Source of the DNA: Massilimicrobiota sp. An134
GTDB lineage: Bacteria > Bacillota_I > Bacilli_A > Erysipelotrichales > Coprobacillaceae
Reading direction: 5' to 3'
DNA length: 33,876 nt
NCBI RefSeq assembly: GCF_002160815.1
Contig: NZ_NFLH01000027.1
Coordinates: forward strand, 1 to 33,876
The position numbers were made by a program, and so were the translations under genes. Below, piece after piece: positions 1-8,941 of the stretch. Under the pieces are notes generated by a model. It worked only from the letters and a program-made list of their open reading frames with translations. It was not told the origin of the DNA and did not search any database. Position 1 is the first letter of the stretch. Each line of letters starts with the position of its first letter.

Positions 1-81
1 TGTACCCATGCCGAACACAGAAGTTAAGCATCACAGCGGCGAAGATAGTAGGCAACTGCGAAAATAGCACGCTGCCAGTCC
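1..81 (+). rRNA. rrf: 5S ribosomal RNA, 3' part
   Basis: The first bases carry the conserved 5S core (CCATGCCGAACACAGAAGTTAAG) followed by the AGTAGG loop E region and the closing GCTGCCAGTC end. The 5' third lies outside the window. The 3' end near 81 is judged from the usual 5S length and is good to a few bases. No tRNA follows; a strong terminator begins within 5 bases, so this is the end of a ribosomal operon. Confidence 0.95.
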
Positions 82-85
82 ATGT

Positions 86-120
86 GAGGGAATAGTCATT
101 CTATTCCCTCCCTTTTTTTT
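86..120 (+). terminator. Terminator of the rRNA operon
   Basis: Perfect 10-bp stem GAGGGAATAG (86-95) with CTATTCCCTC (101-110), a 5-base loop, then CC and a run of eight T. It closes the 5S transcript. Confidence 0.95.
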
Positions 121-140
121 ATTCTCATTCTTTTTTTGGA

Positions 141-169
141 TGATTTTTTTTATTTTATTATGTTATAAT
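141..169 (+). promoter_or_regulatory. Extended -10 promoter for the ATP-grasp cassette
   Basis: TGTTATAAT at 161-169 is a perfect extended -10 (TGn plus TATAAT). The -35 position 17 bases upstream (TGATTT, 141-146) is weak, which is usual for extended -10 promoters. The start would be near 176, about 30 bases before the first gene. Confidence 0.65.
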
Positions 170-205
170 AGATAAAAGGATATAAAAAAGGGGGAATGTT
201 ATCTT

Positions 206-1387
206 ATGAATTTTGTATATATATCACCATCCTTTCCAAAAAATTTTTATCAATTTTGTAACCGTTTAAAAAATAATGGAGTCACAGTTTTAGCAATTGC
301 GGATACACCTTATGATAATTTAAGTGAAGAATTAAAGAATTCAATAGATGATTACTATCAAGTATATTCTATGGAAGACTATGATGAAATGGTAAAGGCG
401 ATGGGTTATTTTATTTTCCATTATGGACATATAGATTGGTTGGAATCTAATAATGAATATTGGCTTGAACAGGATGCCAAATTGCGTACGGATTTTAATA
501 TTACAACAGGTATTCATACAAACCATATTGAAGATATTAAATGTAAATCAAAGATGAAGAAGTTTTATGAAGAAGCAGGAGTCAAAACAGCACGTTATCA
601 TTTAGTCACTGATTTGGAATCAGGTTTAAAATTTGTTCATGATGTTGGCTATCCTGTTGTAGTCAAACCAGATAATGGGGTTGGGGCAGCAAAGACTTAT
701 AAAATTTCTAATCAGGAGGAGTTAGAACATTTTTATCAGGAAGAACATTTTACACAATATATAATGGAAGAATTTGTTAATGGATTAATTATTTCATATG
801 ATGGTATTGCTAATTTAAATAAAGAGATTTTATTTGAAACATCACATGTTTTTCCAAATCCCATTATGGATGTAGTGAATGATCAAAGTAGTATGTATTA
901 TTATTCTTTAAGAGAAATACCTTATGATTTGAAACAAGCTGGACAGGCATGTGTGAAAGCCTTTTATACAGCTGGAAGATGTTTCCATATGGAATTCTTT
1001 AGATTGTTAGAGGATAAACCTGGGTTAGGTCAAAAAGGAGAGATTGTTGGCTTAGAAGTTAATTTAAGAACACCAGGAGGTTATACTCCTGATATGATGA
1101 ATTATGCCAATAATATTGATGTTTACCAAATCTATGCAGATATGGTCACAAAAGGGTATAGTGACTATGATCATCAGCGTCCATATCATTGTGTGTATTG
1201 TGGAAGAAGAGATGGTATCTCATATTCTCATACACATGAAGACATTGTATCACGTTATCATTTTGATTTGGTTATGTGTGAAAGAATGCCAGATATTTTA
1301 AGTGGAGCTATGGGTAATTTTACATATACTGCTCGATTTGAGAATATGGAGCAAGTCAATGAATTCGTTGATTTTGTTTTAGGTTAG
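206..1387 (+). CDS. ATP-grasp ligase (first of two paralogues)
   Basis: A 393-residue protein with the ATP-grasp fold, the carboxylate-amine/thiol ligase superfamily that activates a carboxylate as acyl-phosphate and joins it to a nucleophile. The N-terminal 100 residues look like the pre-ATP-grasp Rossmann domain (FVYISPSFPKNFYQF). The nucleotide lysine and glycine loop are seen at 150-162 (YPVVVKPDNGVGA, K154), the hinge acidic pair at 188-189 (MEEF), and the magnesium residues at E263 (HMEFF) and E284/N286 (GLEVNLR), so the enzyme looks active. The GGGGG ribosome site 10 bases upstream supports this ATG. It is followed after 10 bases by an alpha/beta hydrolase and then a close paralogue, so the three probably make or modify one product. 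The substrate cannot be read from sequence; automatic names such as carbamoyl-phosphate synthase-like would be misleading. Confidence 0.85.
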   Translation: MNFVYISPSFPKNFYQFCNRLKNNGVTVLAIADTPYDNLSEELKNSIDDYYQVYSMEDYDEMVKAMGYFIFHYGHIDWLESNNEYWLEQDAKLRTDFNITTGIHTNHIEDIKCKSKMKKFYEEAGVKTARYHLVTDLESGLKFVHDVGYPVVVKPDNGVGAAKTYKISNQEELEHFYQEEHFTQYIMEEFVNGLIISYDGIANLNKEILFETSHVFPNPIMDVVNDQSSMYYYSLREIPYDLKQAGQACVKAFYTAGRCFHMEFFRLLEDKPGLGQKGEIVGLEVNLRTPGGYTPDMMNYANNIDVYQIYADMVTKGYSDYDHQRPYHCVYCGRRDGISYSHTHEDIVSRYHFDLVMCERMPDILSGAMGNFTYTARFENMEQVNEFVDFVLG

Positions 1388-1397
1388 GGGTGAGAAT

Positions 1398-2153
1398 ATG
1401 AAGACAGAATGGTTTAAGGAATATAGCGAATGTTTATTACGTGATATGGAATTTAAGGTTTATGGTCATTCAGGAACACCAATTTTGGTTTTTCCTGCAC
1501 AAAATGGAAGATTCTTTGACTTTGAAAATTTTGGTATGGTGCATACAGTAGAGCACCTGATTGATGCAGGACGAATTCAGCTATTTTGTTGTGATAGCAT
1601 TGATCAAGAATCTTGGTCAGCTGAAGGGATGGATAATGGACATAGAACATATATGATGGAACAGTGGTTCTATTATATCGTTAATGAATTGGTTCCAAGA
1701 ATTTTAGAAATTAATTCTTATGGTCGTGATGGTCAGTATGCAGATGGCATTTATACAACAGGTTGTTCAATGGGGGCAACTCATGCAGTGAATTTCATGT
1801 TCAGAAGACCGGATATTTTTAAAGGTACCATTGCTTTGAGTGGATATTATGATAGTGATTTGTTTTTTGGAGATTATCATGATGATATTCTTTATCGCAA
1901 TTCACCAATTCAATATCTTCATGGTATGAGTTATGACCATCCTTATGTTGAGATGTATCGTCATTGTCGTATTGTTTTATGTTGTGGGCAAGGAGCATGG
2001 GAAGATGATATGATTAGAAGTACATCGCGTATGAAAGAACTTTTAGAATATAAAGATATTCCAGCATGGATTGATTTTTGGGGTCACGATGTGAATCATG
2101 ATTGGGATTGGTGGCAAGTTCAATTCCCATATTTTGTAGAAAGGGTTATATAA
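1398..2153 (+). CDS. Esterase-family alpha/beta hydrolase (COG4947-like)
   Basis: A 251-residue cytoplasmic protein (no signal peptide) of the esterase D-like alpha/beta hydrolase group. The nucleophile elbow is GCSMG with S124; likely acid and base residues are E202/D203 (GAWEDD) and H230 or H234 (WGHDVNHDWDWW). Such enzymes cleave or transfer acyl esters or peptides. The ribosome site AGGGGTGAG lies just inside the end of the upstream ATP-grasp gene, and the downstream paralogue starts two bases after this stop, so the three genes form one translational unit. The placement between two ligases suggests editing, release or acyl transfer of the ligase product; that role is inference. Confidence 0.8.
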   Translation: MKTEWFKEYSECLLRDMEFKVYGHSGTPILVFPAQNGRFFDFENFGMVHTVEHLIDAGRIQLFCCDSIDQESWSAEGMDNGHRTYMMEQWFYYIVNELVPRILEINSYGRDGQYADGIYTTGCSMGATHAVNFMFRRPDIFKGTIALSGYYDSDLFFGDYHDDILYRNSPIQYLHGMSYDHPYVEMYRHCRIVLCCGQGAWEDDMIRSTSRMKELLEYKDIPAWIDFWGHDVNHDWDWWQVQFPYFVERVI

Positions 2154-2155
2154 TA

Positions 2156-3364
2156 ATGAATGTTATCTTTATATCACCACATTTTCCAGATTATTTTTAC
2201 AATTTCTGTGACCGATTAAAAGTCAGAGGAGTTCGTGTTTTGGGAATCGGTGATGCGAATTATGAAAACTTGCCATATCATACAAAACTTGCCTTAACAG
2301 AATATTATCGTGTAGATGATTTAGAAAATTATGAAAGTGTATATAGAGCCTGTGCTTATTTTACATGGCATTATGGAAAAATTGATTGGATAGAATCTCA
2401 AAATGAATATTGGTTAGAATTGGAAGCAACATTAAGAAATGAATTTAATGTCACAACAGGAACCAAAATACAAAATCTATCACCAATGAAATACAAATCA
2501 AAAATGAAAGAAGTCTATCAAAAGATTGGGATACCAACTGCCAGATATCGAAAAGTTGATGATTACCTTGCGACAAAAGCATTTGCGAACAAGGTAGGAT
2601 ATCCAGTTATTGTTAAACCTGATAATGGTGTGGGTGCTAGTTCAACATATAAATTGAAAAATGATGATGAATTAGATTATTTCTTTGCGACAAAGCCATC
2701 TTATATTCAATTTATTATTGAGGAACTTGTTCCTGGTCATGTTGAAACATTTGATGGAATTACCGATAAAGATAAAAATATTTTGATTTGTTCATCACAT
2801 GTCATGTTGAATTCTATAATGGATAATGTAAATGAATTAAGTGATACTGCTTTTTACTCACAACCAGTTGAAGGATTGGATTTATATGAAATCGGAAAAA
2901 AGGTTGTAGAAGCTTTTGATACAAGAAGTCGTTTTTATCATTTTGAATTCTTTAGATTAGATGAAGATAAAGAAGGATTAGGAAGAAAAGGAGATATTGT
3001 TGGATTAGAAGTTAACATGAGAGCACCTGGTGCTTATATGCCTGATATGATTGATTTTGCATATAATGTCGATGTTTATACAATATGGGCTGATATGATT
3101 AAATATAATCAGTGTTTCTATGATATTCATCGTGAATATTGGGTAGCATATACAGGTCGTAGAGAAGGAATATGGTATATGCATAACTATGATCAGATTA
3201 GAGAAACTTATGGACAGAATATAGCCTTAGAAACAGATGTTCCAGAATCATTAAGTGGAGCAATGGGTAATCATGTCTTTATTGTGAAATCTCAATCAAA
3301 AGAAGAACTCTTTGAAATGATTCGTTATATTTTAAAAAGAGAAGATGGAACAGATTGGTTTTAA
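2156..3364 (+). CDS. ATP-grasp ligase (second paralogue)
   Basis: A 402-residue protein clearly homologous over its whole length to the first gene of the cassette (MNVIFISPHF versus MNFVYISPSF; the KPDNGVGA loop at K154 in both). The metal-binding residues E264 (HFEFF) and E285/N287 (GLEVNMR) are intact. I chose the ATG at 2156: the open frame extends upstream to 2102, but those codons lie inside the hydrolase gene, the homology begins at 2156, and AGAAAGGG sits just before it. Two intact ligases point to two successive couplings or a heteromer rather than a decayed duplicate. Followed by a terminator, so the cassette has three genes. Confidence 0.85.
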   Translation: MNVIFISPHFPDYFYNFCDRLKVRGVRVLGIGDANYENLPYHTKLALTEYYRVDDLENYESVYRACAYFTWHYGKIDWIESQNEYWLELEATLRNEFNVTTGTKIQNLSPMKYKSKMKEVYQKIGIPTARYRKVDDYLATKAFANKVGYPVIVKPDNGVGASSTYKLKNDDELDYFFATKPSYIQFIIEELVPGHVETFDGITDKDKNILICSSHVMLNSIMDNVNELSDTAFYSQPVEGLDLYEIGKKVVEAFDTRSRFYHFEFFRLDEDKEGLGRKGDIVGLEVNMRAPGAYMPDMIDFAYNVDVYTIWADMIKYNQCFYDIHREYWVAYTGRREGIWYMHNYDQIRETYGQNIALETDVPESLSGAMGNHVFIVKSQSKEELFEMIRYILKREDGTDWF

Positions 3365-3370
3365 TAAAAG

Positions 3371-3413
3371 AAAGATTTGAATTGAAGGGAAACTTTCGAT
3401 TTAAATCTTTTTT
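3371..3413 (+). terminator. Terminator of the ATP-grasp cassette
   Basis: A 17-base A/T-rich stem (3371-3387 with 3394-3410, including some G-U pairs), 6-base loop GGAAAC, then a T run. It separates the cassette from the corA transcript. Confidence 0.85.
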
Positions 3414-3463
3414 ATAAAAAACAAAAAAATTACAAATGAAAGGCTTTTATATCAGACATTTTA

Positions 3464-3472
3464 TGTTATAAT
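3464..3472 (+). promoter_or_regulatory. Extended -10 promoter of the corA transcript
   Basis: TGTTATAAT is a perfect extended -10; no good -35 is visible. The start would lie near 3479, giving a leader of about 120 bases before corA that contains a short reading frame and a hairpin. Confidence 0.65.
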
Positions 3473-3499
3473 GGCAAAGGAAAGAAAGAAGGTGTTATT

Positions 3500-3583
3500 A
3501 TGTCTCCGGAGCCGGATGAAGATACGAAATTAACAATAAAACAAAGCATAACAGGAGACATAATTGATATTCTCCTGTTATAG
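3500..3583 (+). CDS. Putative 27-aa leader peptide upstream of corA
   Basis: ATG at 3500 with a good ribosome site (AGAAGG, 7-8 bases upstream) opens a 27-codon frame beginning MSPEPDEDTK and ending IIDILLL at a TAG 15 bases before corA. Residues 2-9 hold two prolines and five acidic residues. Such Pro/Asp/Glu-rich N-termini are known (MgtL, MEPDP, in Escherichia/Salmonella) to destabilise the translating ribosome at low magnesium and so switch on the mgtA transporter. Both proline codons are CCG, which stands out against the CCA/CCT-rich usage of neighbouring genes. The last codons lie in the hairpin 3548-3581. Translation and a regulatory role are inference; there is no sequence homology to MgtL beyond composition. 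Confidence 0.5.
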   Translation: MSPEPDEDTKLTIKQSITGDIIDILLL

Positions 3584-3592
3584 AAGAGGAGG
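3548..3592 (+). promoter_or_regulatory. Hairpin and competing anti-SD in the corA leader
   Basis: A perfect 11-bp stem joins ATAACAGGAGA (3548-3558) and TCTCCTGTTAT (3571-3581). It spans the last codons and stop of the leader frame. There is no T run, so it is not a terminator. The right arm's CTCCT (3572-3576) can alternatively pair with AGGAG (3587-3591) of the corA ribosome site GAGGAGG. A second anti-SD copy TCTCC sits at 3503-3507, in the first codons of the leader frame. The arrangement suits a translational switch whose state depends on where the leader ribosome is. Confidence 0.5.
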
Positions 3593-3598
3593 ATAAAA

Positions 3599-4546
3599 AT
3601 GATCGAATTTTACAAAACTTTTGGAACAGAAACAAAAAAAGTCGAAACATTAGAAACAGGATGCTGGATTAATGTTGTTTCACCAACAGAAGAAGAAAAA
3701 CAATTTTTAATTAATGATTTGGGAATTGTTCCTGAATTTGTGCAAGCTTCATTAGATGAAGAAGAAAGTTCACATATTGATTTTGATGATGATTACAATC
3801 AGACATTAGTCATTGTCGATTATCCAAGTGCAGAAGAAACTGAAGGAAAATACGATAAAATGACTCTACAATATACAACATTACCATTAGGTATTGTTTT
3901 AATGAAAGGATATATTATTACAATTTCATTATATGAGAATTTAAATATTGAAGATATGGCAACAGGTAAAGTCAAGGGTATTCATACAGAAATGAAGACG
4001 AGATTTTTATTAAAGCTTCTTTTAAGAATTTCTCAAAGATATTTGATTTATTTACGTCAAATTGATCGATTATCATCTTTGACAGAACAAAAACTTCATA
4101 AATCAATGCAAAATAAAGAACTTATTCAAATGCTTGGATTAGAAAAATCTTTAGTTTATTTTTCAACATCATTAAAAACTGATGAAATTACTTTGAATAA
4201 GATCATGCGTGGAAAATCTATTAAACTTTATGAAGATGATCAGGATTTATTAGAAGATGTTTTAGTAGAAATTAATCAGGCCATTGAAATGTGTAGTATT
4301 TATTCAAATATCTTATCTGGAACAATGGATGCTTATGCTTCTGTTATTTCAAATAACTTAAATATTGTTATGAAGGTTTTAACAGTTATCACTATTGTGA
4401 TGTCAATACCAAATATTATCTTTAGTTTTTATGGAATGAATGTTTCAGGTTTACCAGGACCAGTATGGTGGGTCCCAACTTTGATTGCCGTTATTGCATG
4501 TGTTATTGCTTCGTTTATATTTATGAAAAAAGATATGTTTCATTAA
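3599..4546 (+). CDS. corA: CorA-family magnesium channel
   Basis: A 315-residue membrane protein of the CorA family, a homopentameric Mg2+ (sometimes Co2+) channel. It has the family layout: a long acidic, helical cytoplasmic N-terminal part (1-255) and two C-terminal membrane helices (about 257-278 and 291-309). The signature YGMN at 278-281 ends the first helix at the outer mouth of the pore and a short basic tail (MKKDMFH) closes the protein. The ribosome site GAGGAGG is 6 bases upstream. It is transcribed alone from the extended -10 at 3464 and ends in its own terminator. The unusual leader (short acidic frame plus hairpin) suggests control by magnesium at translation; it is too short for an M-box riboswitch. 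Confidence 0.9.
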   Translation: MIEFYKTFGTETKKVETLETGCWINVVSPTEEEKQFLINDLGIVPEFVQASLDEEESSHIDFDDDYNQTLVIVDYPSAEETEGKYDKMTLQYTTLPLGIVLMKGYIITISLYENLNIEDMATGKVKGIHTEMKTRFLLKLLLRISQRYLIYLRQIDRLSSLTEQKLHKSMQNKELIQMLGLEKSLVYFSTSLKTDEITLNKIMRGKSIKLYEDDQDLLEDVLVEINQAIEMCSIYSNILSGTMDAYASVISNNLNIVMKVLTVITIVMSIPNIIFSFYGMNVSGLPGPVWWVPTLIAVIACVIASFIFMKKDMFH

Positions 4547-4573
4547 GTACATGGAACATATCTTTCTTTTTTT
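4530..4573 (+). terminator. Terminator of corA
   Basis: Stem AAGATATGTTT (4530-4540) with GAACATATCTT (4554-4564), then a T-rich tail. The left arm overlaps the last codons of corA. Confidence 0.8.
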
Positions 4574-4579
4574 GAAAAT

Positions 4580-4610
4580 TTGAACATTCAATATAAGAAA
4601 CATGTATAAT
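4580..4610 (+). promoter_or_regulatory. Promoter of the GH1 operon
   Basis: TTGAAC (4580-4585) and TATAAT (4605-4610) with 19-base spacing. The -35 lies in a small dyad TTGAA-CA-TTCAA (4580-4591) that could be an operator. No PRD antiterminator hairpin (RAT) is visible. Confidence 0.55.
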
Positions 4611-4616
4611 AAATGA

Positions 4617-6110
<1,494 letters not shown>

Positions 6111-6112
6111 AA

Positions 6113-6364
6113 ATGTTAGAATATAAATTTGATACACAGTTATTAATTGAAGGAAAAAACTTAAATGAAGACGAAATTAATGATTATATTACAGAACATT
6201 TTCAGGGAGATTGTTTATTAGCTGTTGGTGATGATGAACTCATTAAAATTCATTTTCATACCAATGAACCATGGCTTGTTTTACAATATGGGGCAACACT
6301 TGGAGAAATCTATGATATTGTTGTTGAAAATATGGAAAGACAGGCACATGGGCTAAAAGGATAG
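6113..6364 (+). CDS. Stand-alone FakA middle-domain-like protein
   Basis: An 83-residue protein resembling only the middle segment of the fatty-acid kinase subunit FakA (YloV/DAK family). It has the GDCLLAVGDDELIKIHFHTNEP block and the closing IVVENMERQ block of that segment. In FakA this segment binds zinc through one Cys and two His. Here the His pair is kept (H47 and H49 in HFHT) while the position of the YCTEF cysteine is Asp7 (FDTQLLI). The DhaL kinase domain and the C-terminal domain are absent. It starts two bases after the GH1 stop with AAGGAG upstream, so it is translated with that operon. A FakB-like DegV protein is encoded elsewhere in the window. The role is unknown; an accessory or decoy subunit for FakA is one possibility. 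Confidence 0.65.
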   Translation: MLEYKFDTQLLIEGKNLNEDEINDYITEHFQGDCLLAVGDDELIKIHFHTNEPWLVLQYGATLGEIYDIVVENMERQAHGLKG

Positions 6365-6367
6365 ATT

Positions 6368-7294
6368 GTGGATATCAAAGTTATTGTTTTACAGATGATA
6401 CAATTATTTCTGGTGATTGCTTTAGGGTATCTTTTATTAAAGATCAAGATACTGGATGTAGACTTTAATAAACGTTTAACAACACTTTTGTTGTCGGTCA
6501 CAACACCAGCATTGATTGTATCTTCTGTTTTATCTACAAAAATTGAAAAACAAATATCTGAAATTGTTTTTGTGTTTATTGTAGGAATTGTCATCTTTCT
6601 TGTTTTACCTATTTTGGGCTTTTTGATTGTCAAAGTTATGAGAGTTCCTCTCCAACAACAAGGTTTATATATTTTCATGACAATGTTTTCTAATATCGGT
6701 TTTATGGGCTTTCCTGTTATGAAATCTATTTTTGGAAATCAAGCCGTATTTTTAACTGCTATTTTTAATATGATTTTTAATTTGCTTGTGTTTACAGCAG
6801 GTATTCTTTTTATGAATTATCATTCTGTACAAAAAATAAAAATCAATTTGAAACAGCTTCTTTCACCAGGCGTGATTGCTTCACTTGTGGCTTTGTTTAT
6901 TTATTTTACAGGTTTACAGGTTCCCGATGTTTTGTCTTCAACGATAACCATGATTGGTGATATTACAACACCTATTGCCATGTTGCTTATTGGCTCAACA
7001 CTTGCTACGATTCCAGTTAAAGAAGTCTTTACTGAAGTCAGAATATATCCATATACGATTTTAAAACAGATTGTTATTCCAGTTATAGCTTATCCTATTT
7101 TAAATGCTTTTATTCGTGATCCTTTAATACTTGGCGTTTCTTTAATTATGCTTGCTATGCCAGTAGGAAATATTGCTGTATTATTTGCAACAGAATATCA
7201 AAAAGATGTTGCCTTGGCAGCTAAAGCTGTTTTTATGACAACATTACTTTCTATTGTTACGATTCCAGTGATTGTGGCTTTATTTTTGGCATAA
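6368..7294 (+). CDS. AEC-family permease (auxin efflux carrier-like)
   Basis: A 308-residue integral membrane protein of the AEC/BASS-like superfamily with two five-helix halves of hydrophobic segments and the typical opening LFLVIALGYLLLKIKILD. Bacterial members export or take up organic acids such as malate; the substrate here is unknown. I take the GTG start at 6368, three bases after the upstream stop, with AAAGG before it. It is the last gene of the GH1 operon, so it may move a product or co-substrate of beta-glucoside metabolism. Confidence 0.8.
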   Translation: MDIKVIVLQMIQLFLVIALGYLLLKIKILDVDFNKRLTTLLLSVTTPALIVSSVLSTKIEKQISEIVFVFIVGIVIFLVLPILGFLIVKVMRVPLQQQGLYIFMTMFSNIGFMGFPVMKSIFGNQAVFLTAIFNMIFNLLVFTAGILFMNYHSVQKIKINLKQLLSPGVIASLVALFIYFTGLQVPDVLSSTITMIGDITTPIAMLLIGSTLATIPVKEVFTEVRIYPYTILKQIVIPVIAYPILNAFIRDPLILGVSLIMLAMPVGNIAVLFATEYQKDVALAAKAVFMTTLLSIVTIPVIVALFLA

Positions 7295-7338
7295 AAAGTT
7301 TTATAAATTGATAACATATTTTTATTCTGCGTATTTTA

Positions 7339-7413
7339 TTGACAAGGATAAGTTTTTATGAATATAATAAATGAGGATTATTTAATAATGCCCCAGAAAT
7401 GAGGCGTTTTTTT
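7339..7413 (+). promoter_or_regulatory. Consensus promoter plus leader hairpin of the FAD oxidoreductase
   Basis: TTGACA (7339-7344), 18 bases, TATAAT (7363-7368): both hexamers are perfect. In the short leader, GCCCCA-GAAA-TGAGGC (7390-7405, one C-A mismatch) forms a small hairpin holding the SD (GAGG, 7401-7404), directly followed by GT7 and the ATG. It could act as a weak terminator or hide the ribosome site. Confidence 0.65.
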
Positions 7414-8826
7414 ATGCAAAAAAATTATGATGTCATTATTGTTGGGGCTGGACCAGCAGGAATTATGACAAGTTATGAATTGTATTTAAAAAATCCAGAA
7501 TTAAAAGTATTACTTATTGATAAAGGACATGATGTGATGTATAGACATTGTCCTATTAAAGATAAGAAAATTAAAAGTTGTCCACAAATTAAAGAAAATG
7601 AACCAGGATGTTTACCTGCTTGTTCAATTACTTCAGGATTTGGGGGAGCCGGTGCTTACTCTGATGGTAAATTCAATATTACCAGTGAATTTGGTGGTTG
7701 GCTAACAGATTATTTAGATAATCAGGAAGTTGAAGATGTAATTCATTATGTGGATGAATTGTATTTGAAACATGGTGCAACACGTGAAATTACTGATCCA
7801 ACGACTGATAAAGTGAAAGAAATTGAAAAACGTGGATATGCTGTTGGATTGAAATTATTACGTGCTAAAGTGCGTCATTTAGGAACTGAAGAAAATTTGA
7901 GAATTATGACAGAAATGTCTAATGAACTTAAACAGCATATTGATATGGCATTTAAAACAGCAGTTAAGGATATTCTTGTAGAAGATCATCATGTTAAAGG
8001 GATTGTTTTAGAAAATGGTGAAGAAATTTATGCTCCTCATGTTGTGTTAGCTCCTGGAAGAGATGGTTCAACATGGCTAGCCAAAGTGTTTAAACGTCAG
8101 GGATTAGAACTTTATAATAATCAGGTTGATATAGGTGTAAGAGTAGAAACAAGTAATATTGTTATGGATGAAATTAATTCTCATCTTTATGAAGGTAAAT
8201 TTGTATACAATACATCTGTGGGAACTAAAGTCAGAACTTTCTGTTCAAATCCAAGTGGTCATGTTGTTATTGAAAATCATTCAGGGACAATGTTAGCCAA
8301 TGGACATGCTTATCATGATCCAAAACTTGGAAGTCATAATACCAATTTTGCATTATTAGTTTCACATGTTTTTAGTGAACCATTTAATGAACCTAATGAA
8401 TTTGCTCATGAGGTTGCTAGACTTGCCAATATGCTATCACATGGAAGCATTATTGTACAACGCTATGGTGATATTAAAAGAGGACGTCGTACAACTGTGA
8501 AACGTTTAAAAGAAGGTTATACTGTTCCAACATTACCTGAAGCTGTACCAGGAGATTTAGGGCTTGTGTTACCATATAATACGATGAAATCTATTATTGA
8601 AATGATTGAAGCTTTAGATCATGTCACACCAGGAATTGCCAATGAACATACATTGCTTTATGGAGTAGAAGCTAAATTCTATTCAGCAAGACCTAAAGTA
8701 AGAGAAGGATTTGAAAGTGAGATTGATGGTCTGTATGTAGGTGGCGATGGTGCTGGACTAACACGTGGATTGGCTCAGGCAGGAGCTAATGGAATCTTAA
8801 TTGCGAGACATATTTTAAATAAATAA
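7414..8826 (+). CDS. NAD(P)/FAD-dependent oxidoreductase, COG2509 type
   Basis: A 470-residue flavoprotein with an N-terminal Rossmann FAD site (DVIIVGAGPAGI, residues 5-16) and the C-terminal FAD closing motif YVGGDGAGLTRGLAQAGANG. A cysteine-rich stretch (residues ~45-75: HCPIK, SCPQIK, PGCLPAC) followed by SGFGGAGAYSDGKFN is characteristic of this uncharacterised dehydrogenase family. I start at the ATG 7414, with GAGG nine bases upstream; the in-frame ATG at 7399 has no ribosome site and lies in the leader hairpin. It is a single-gene unit with its own promoter and terminator. The substrate is unknown. Confidence 0.85.
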   Translation: MQKNYDVIIVGAGPAGIMTSYELYLKNPELKVLLIDKGHDVMYRHCPIKDKKIKSCPQIKENEPGCLPACSITSGFGGAGAYSDGKFNITSEFGGWLTDYLDNQEVEDVIHYVDELYLKHGATREITDPTTDKVKEIEKRGYAVGLKLLRAKVRHLGTEENLRIMTEMSNELKQHIDMAFKTAVKDILVEDHHVKGIVLENGEEIYAPHVVLAPGRDGSTWLAKVFKRQGLELYNNQVDIGVRVETSNIVMDEINSHLYEGKFVYNTSVGTKVRTFCSNPSGHVVIENHSGTMLANGHAYHDPKLGSHNTNFALLVSHVFSEPFNEPNEFAHEVARLANMLSHGSIIVQRYGDIKRGRRTTVKRLKEGYTVPTLPEAVPGDLGLVLPYNTMKSIIEMIEALDHVTPGIANEHTLLYGVEAKFYSARPKVREGFESEIDGLYVGGDGAGLTRGLAQAGANGILIARHILNK

Positions 8827-8832
8827 AATGAT

Positions 8833-8872
8833 AACTACAATAAACTCTTTGTATTTATTGTAGTTTTTCTTT
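8833..8872 (+). terminator. Terminator after the FAD oxidoreductase
   Basis: Perfect 12-bp stem AACTACAATAAA (8833-8844) with TTTATTGTAGTT (8854-8865), then a T-rich tail. Confidence 0.9.
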
Positions 8873-8884
8873 TGGGGCTAAAAG

Positions 8885-8913
8885 TTTACAATTGGTATAT
8901 TTTCCATTATAAT
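8885..8913 (+). promoter_or_regulatory. Promoter of the folD operon
   Basis: TTTACA (8885-8890), 17 bases, TATAAT (8908-8913). It leads a five-gene run ending at the terminator near 11450. Confidence 0.75.
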
Positions 8914-8941
8914 AGAAACAATAATGAGGGGGTAATCATTT

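Noticed and set aside
3479-3598. An M-box magnesium riboswitch upstream of corA
   Set aside because: The leader is only about 120 bases and has none of the multi-helix M-box core; the short frame and hairpin explain it better.
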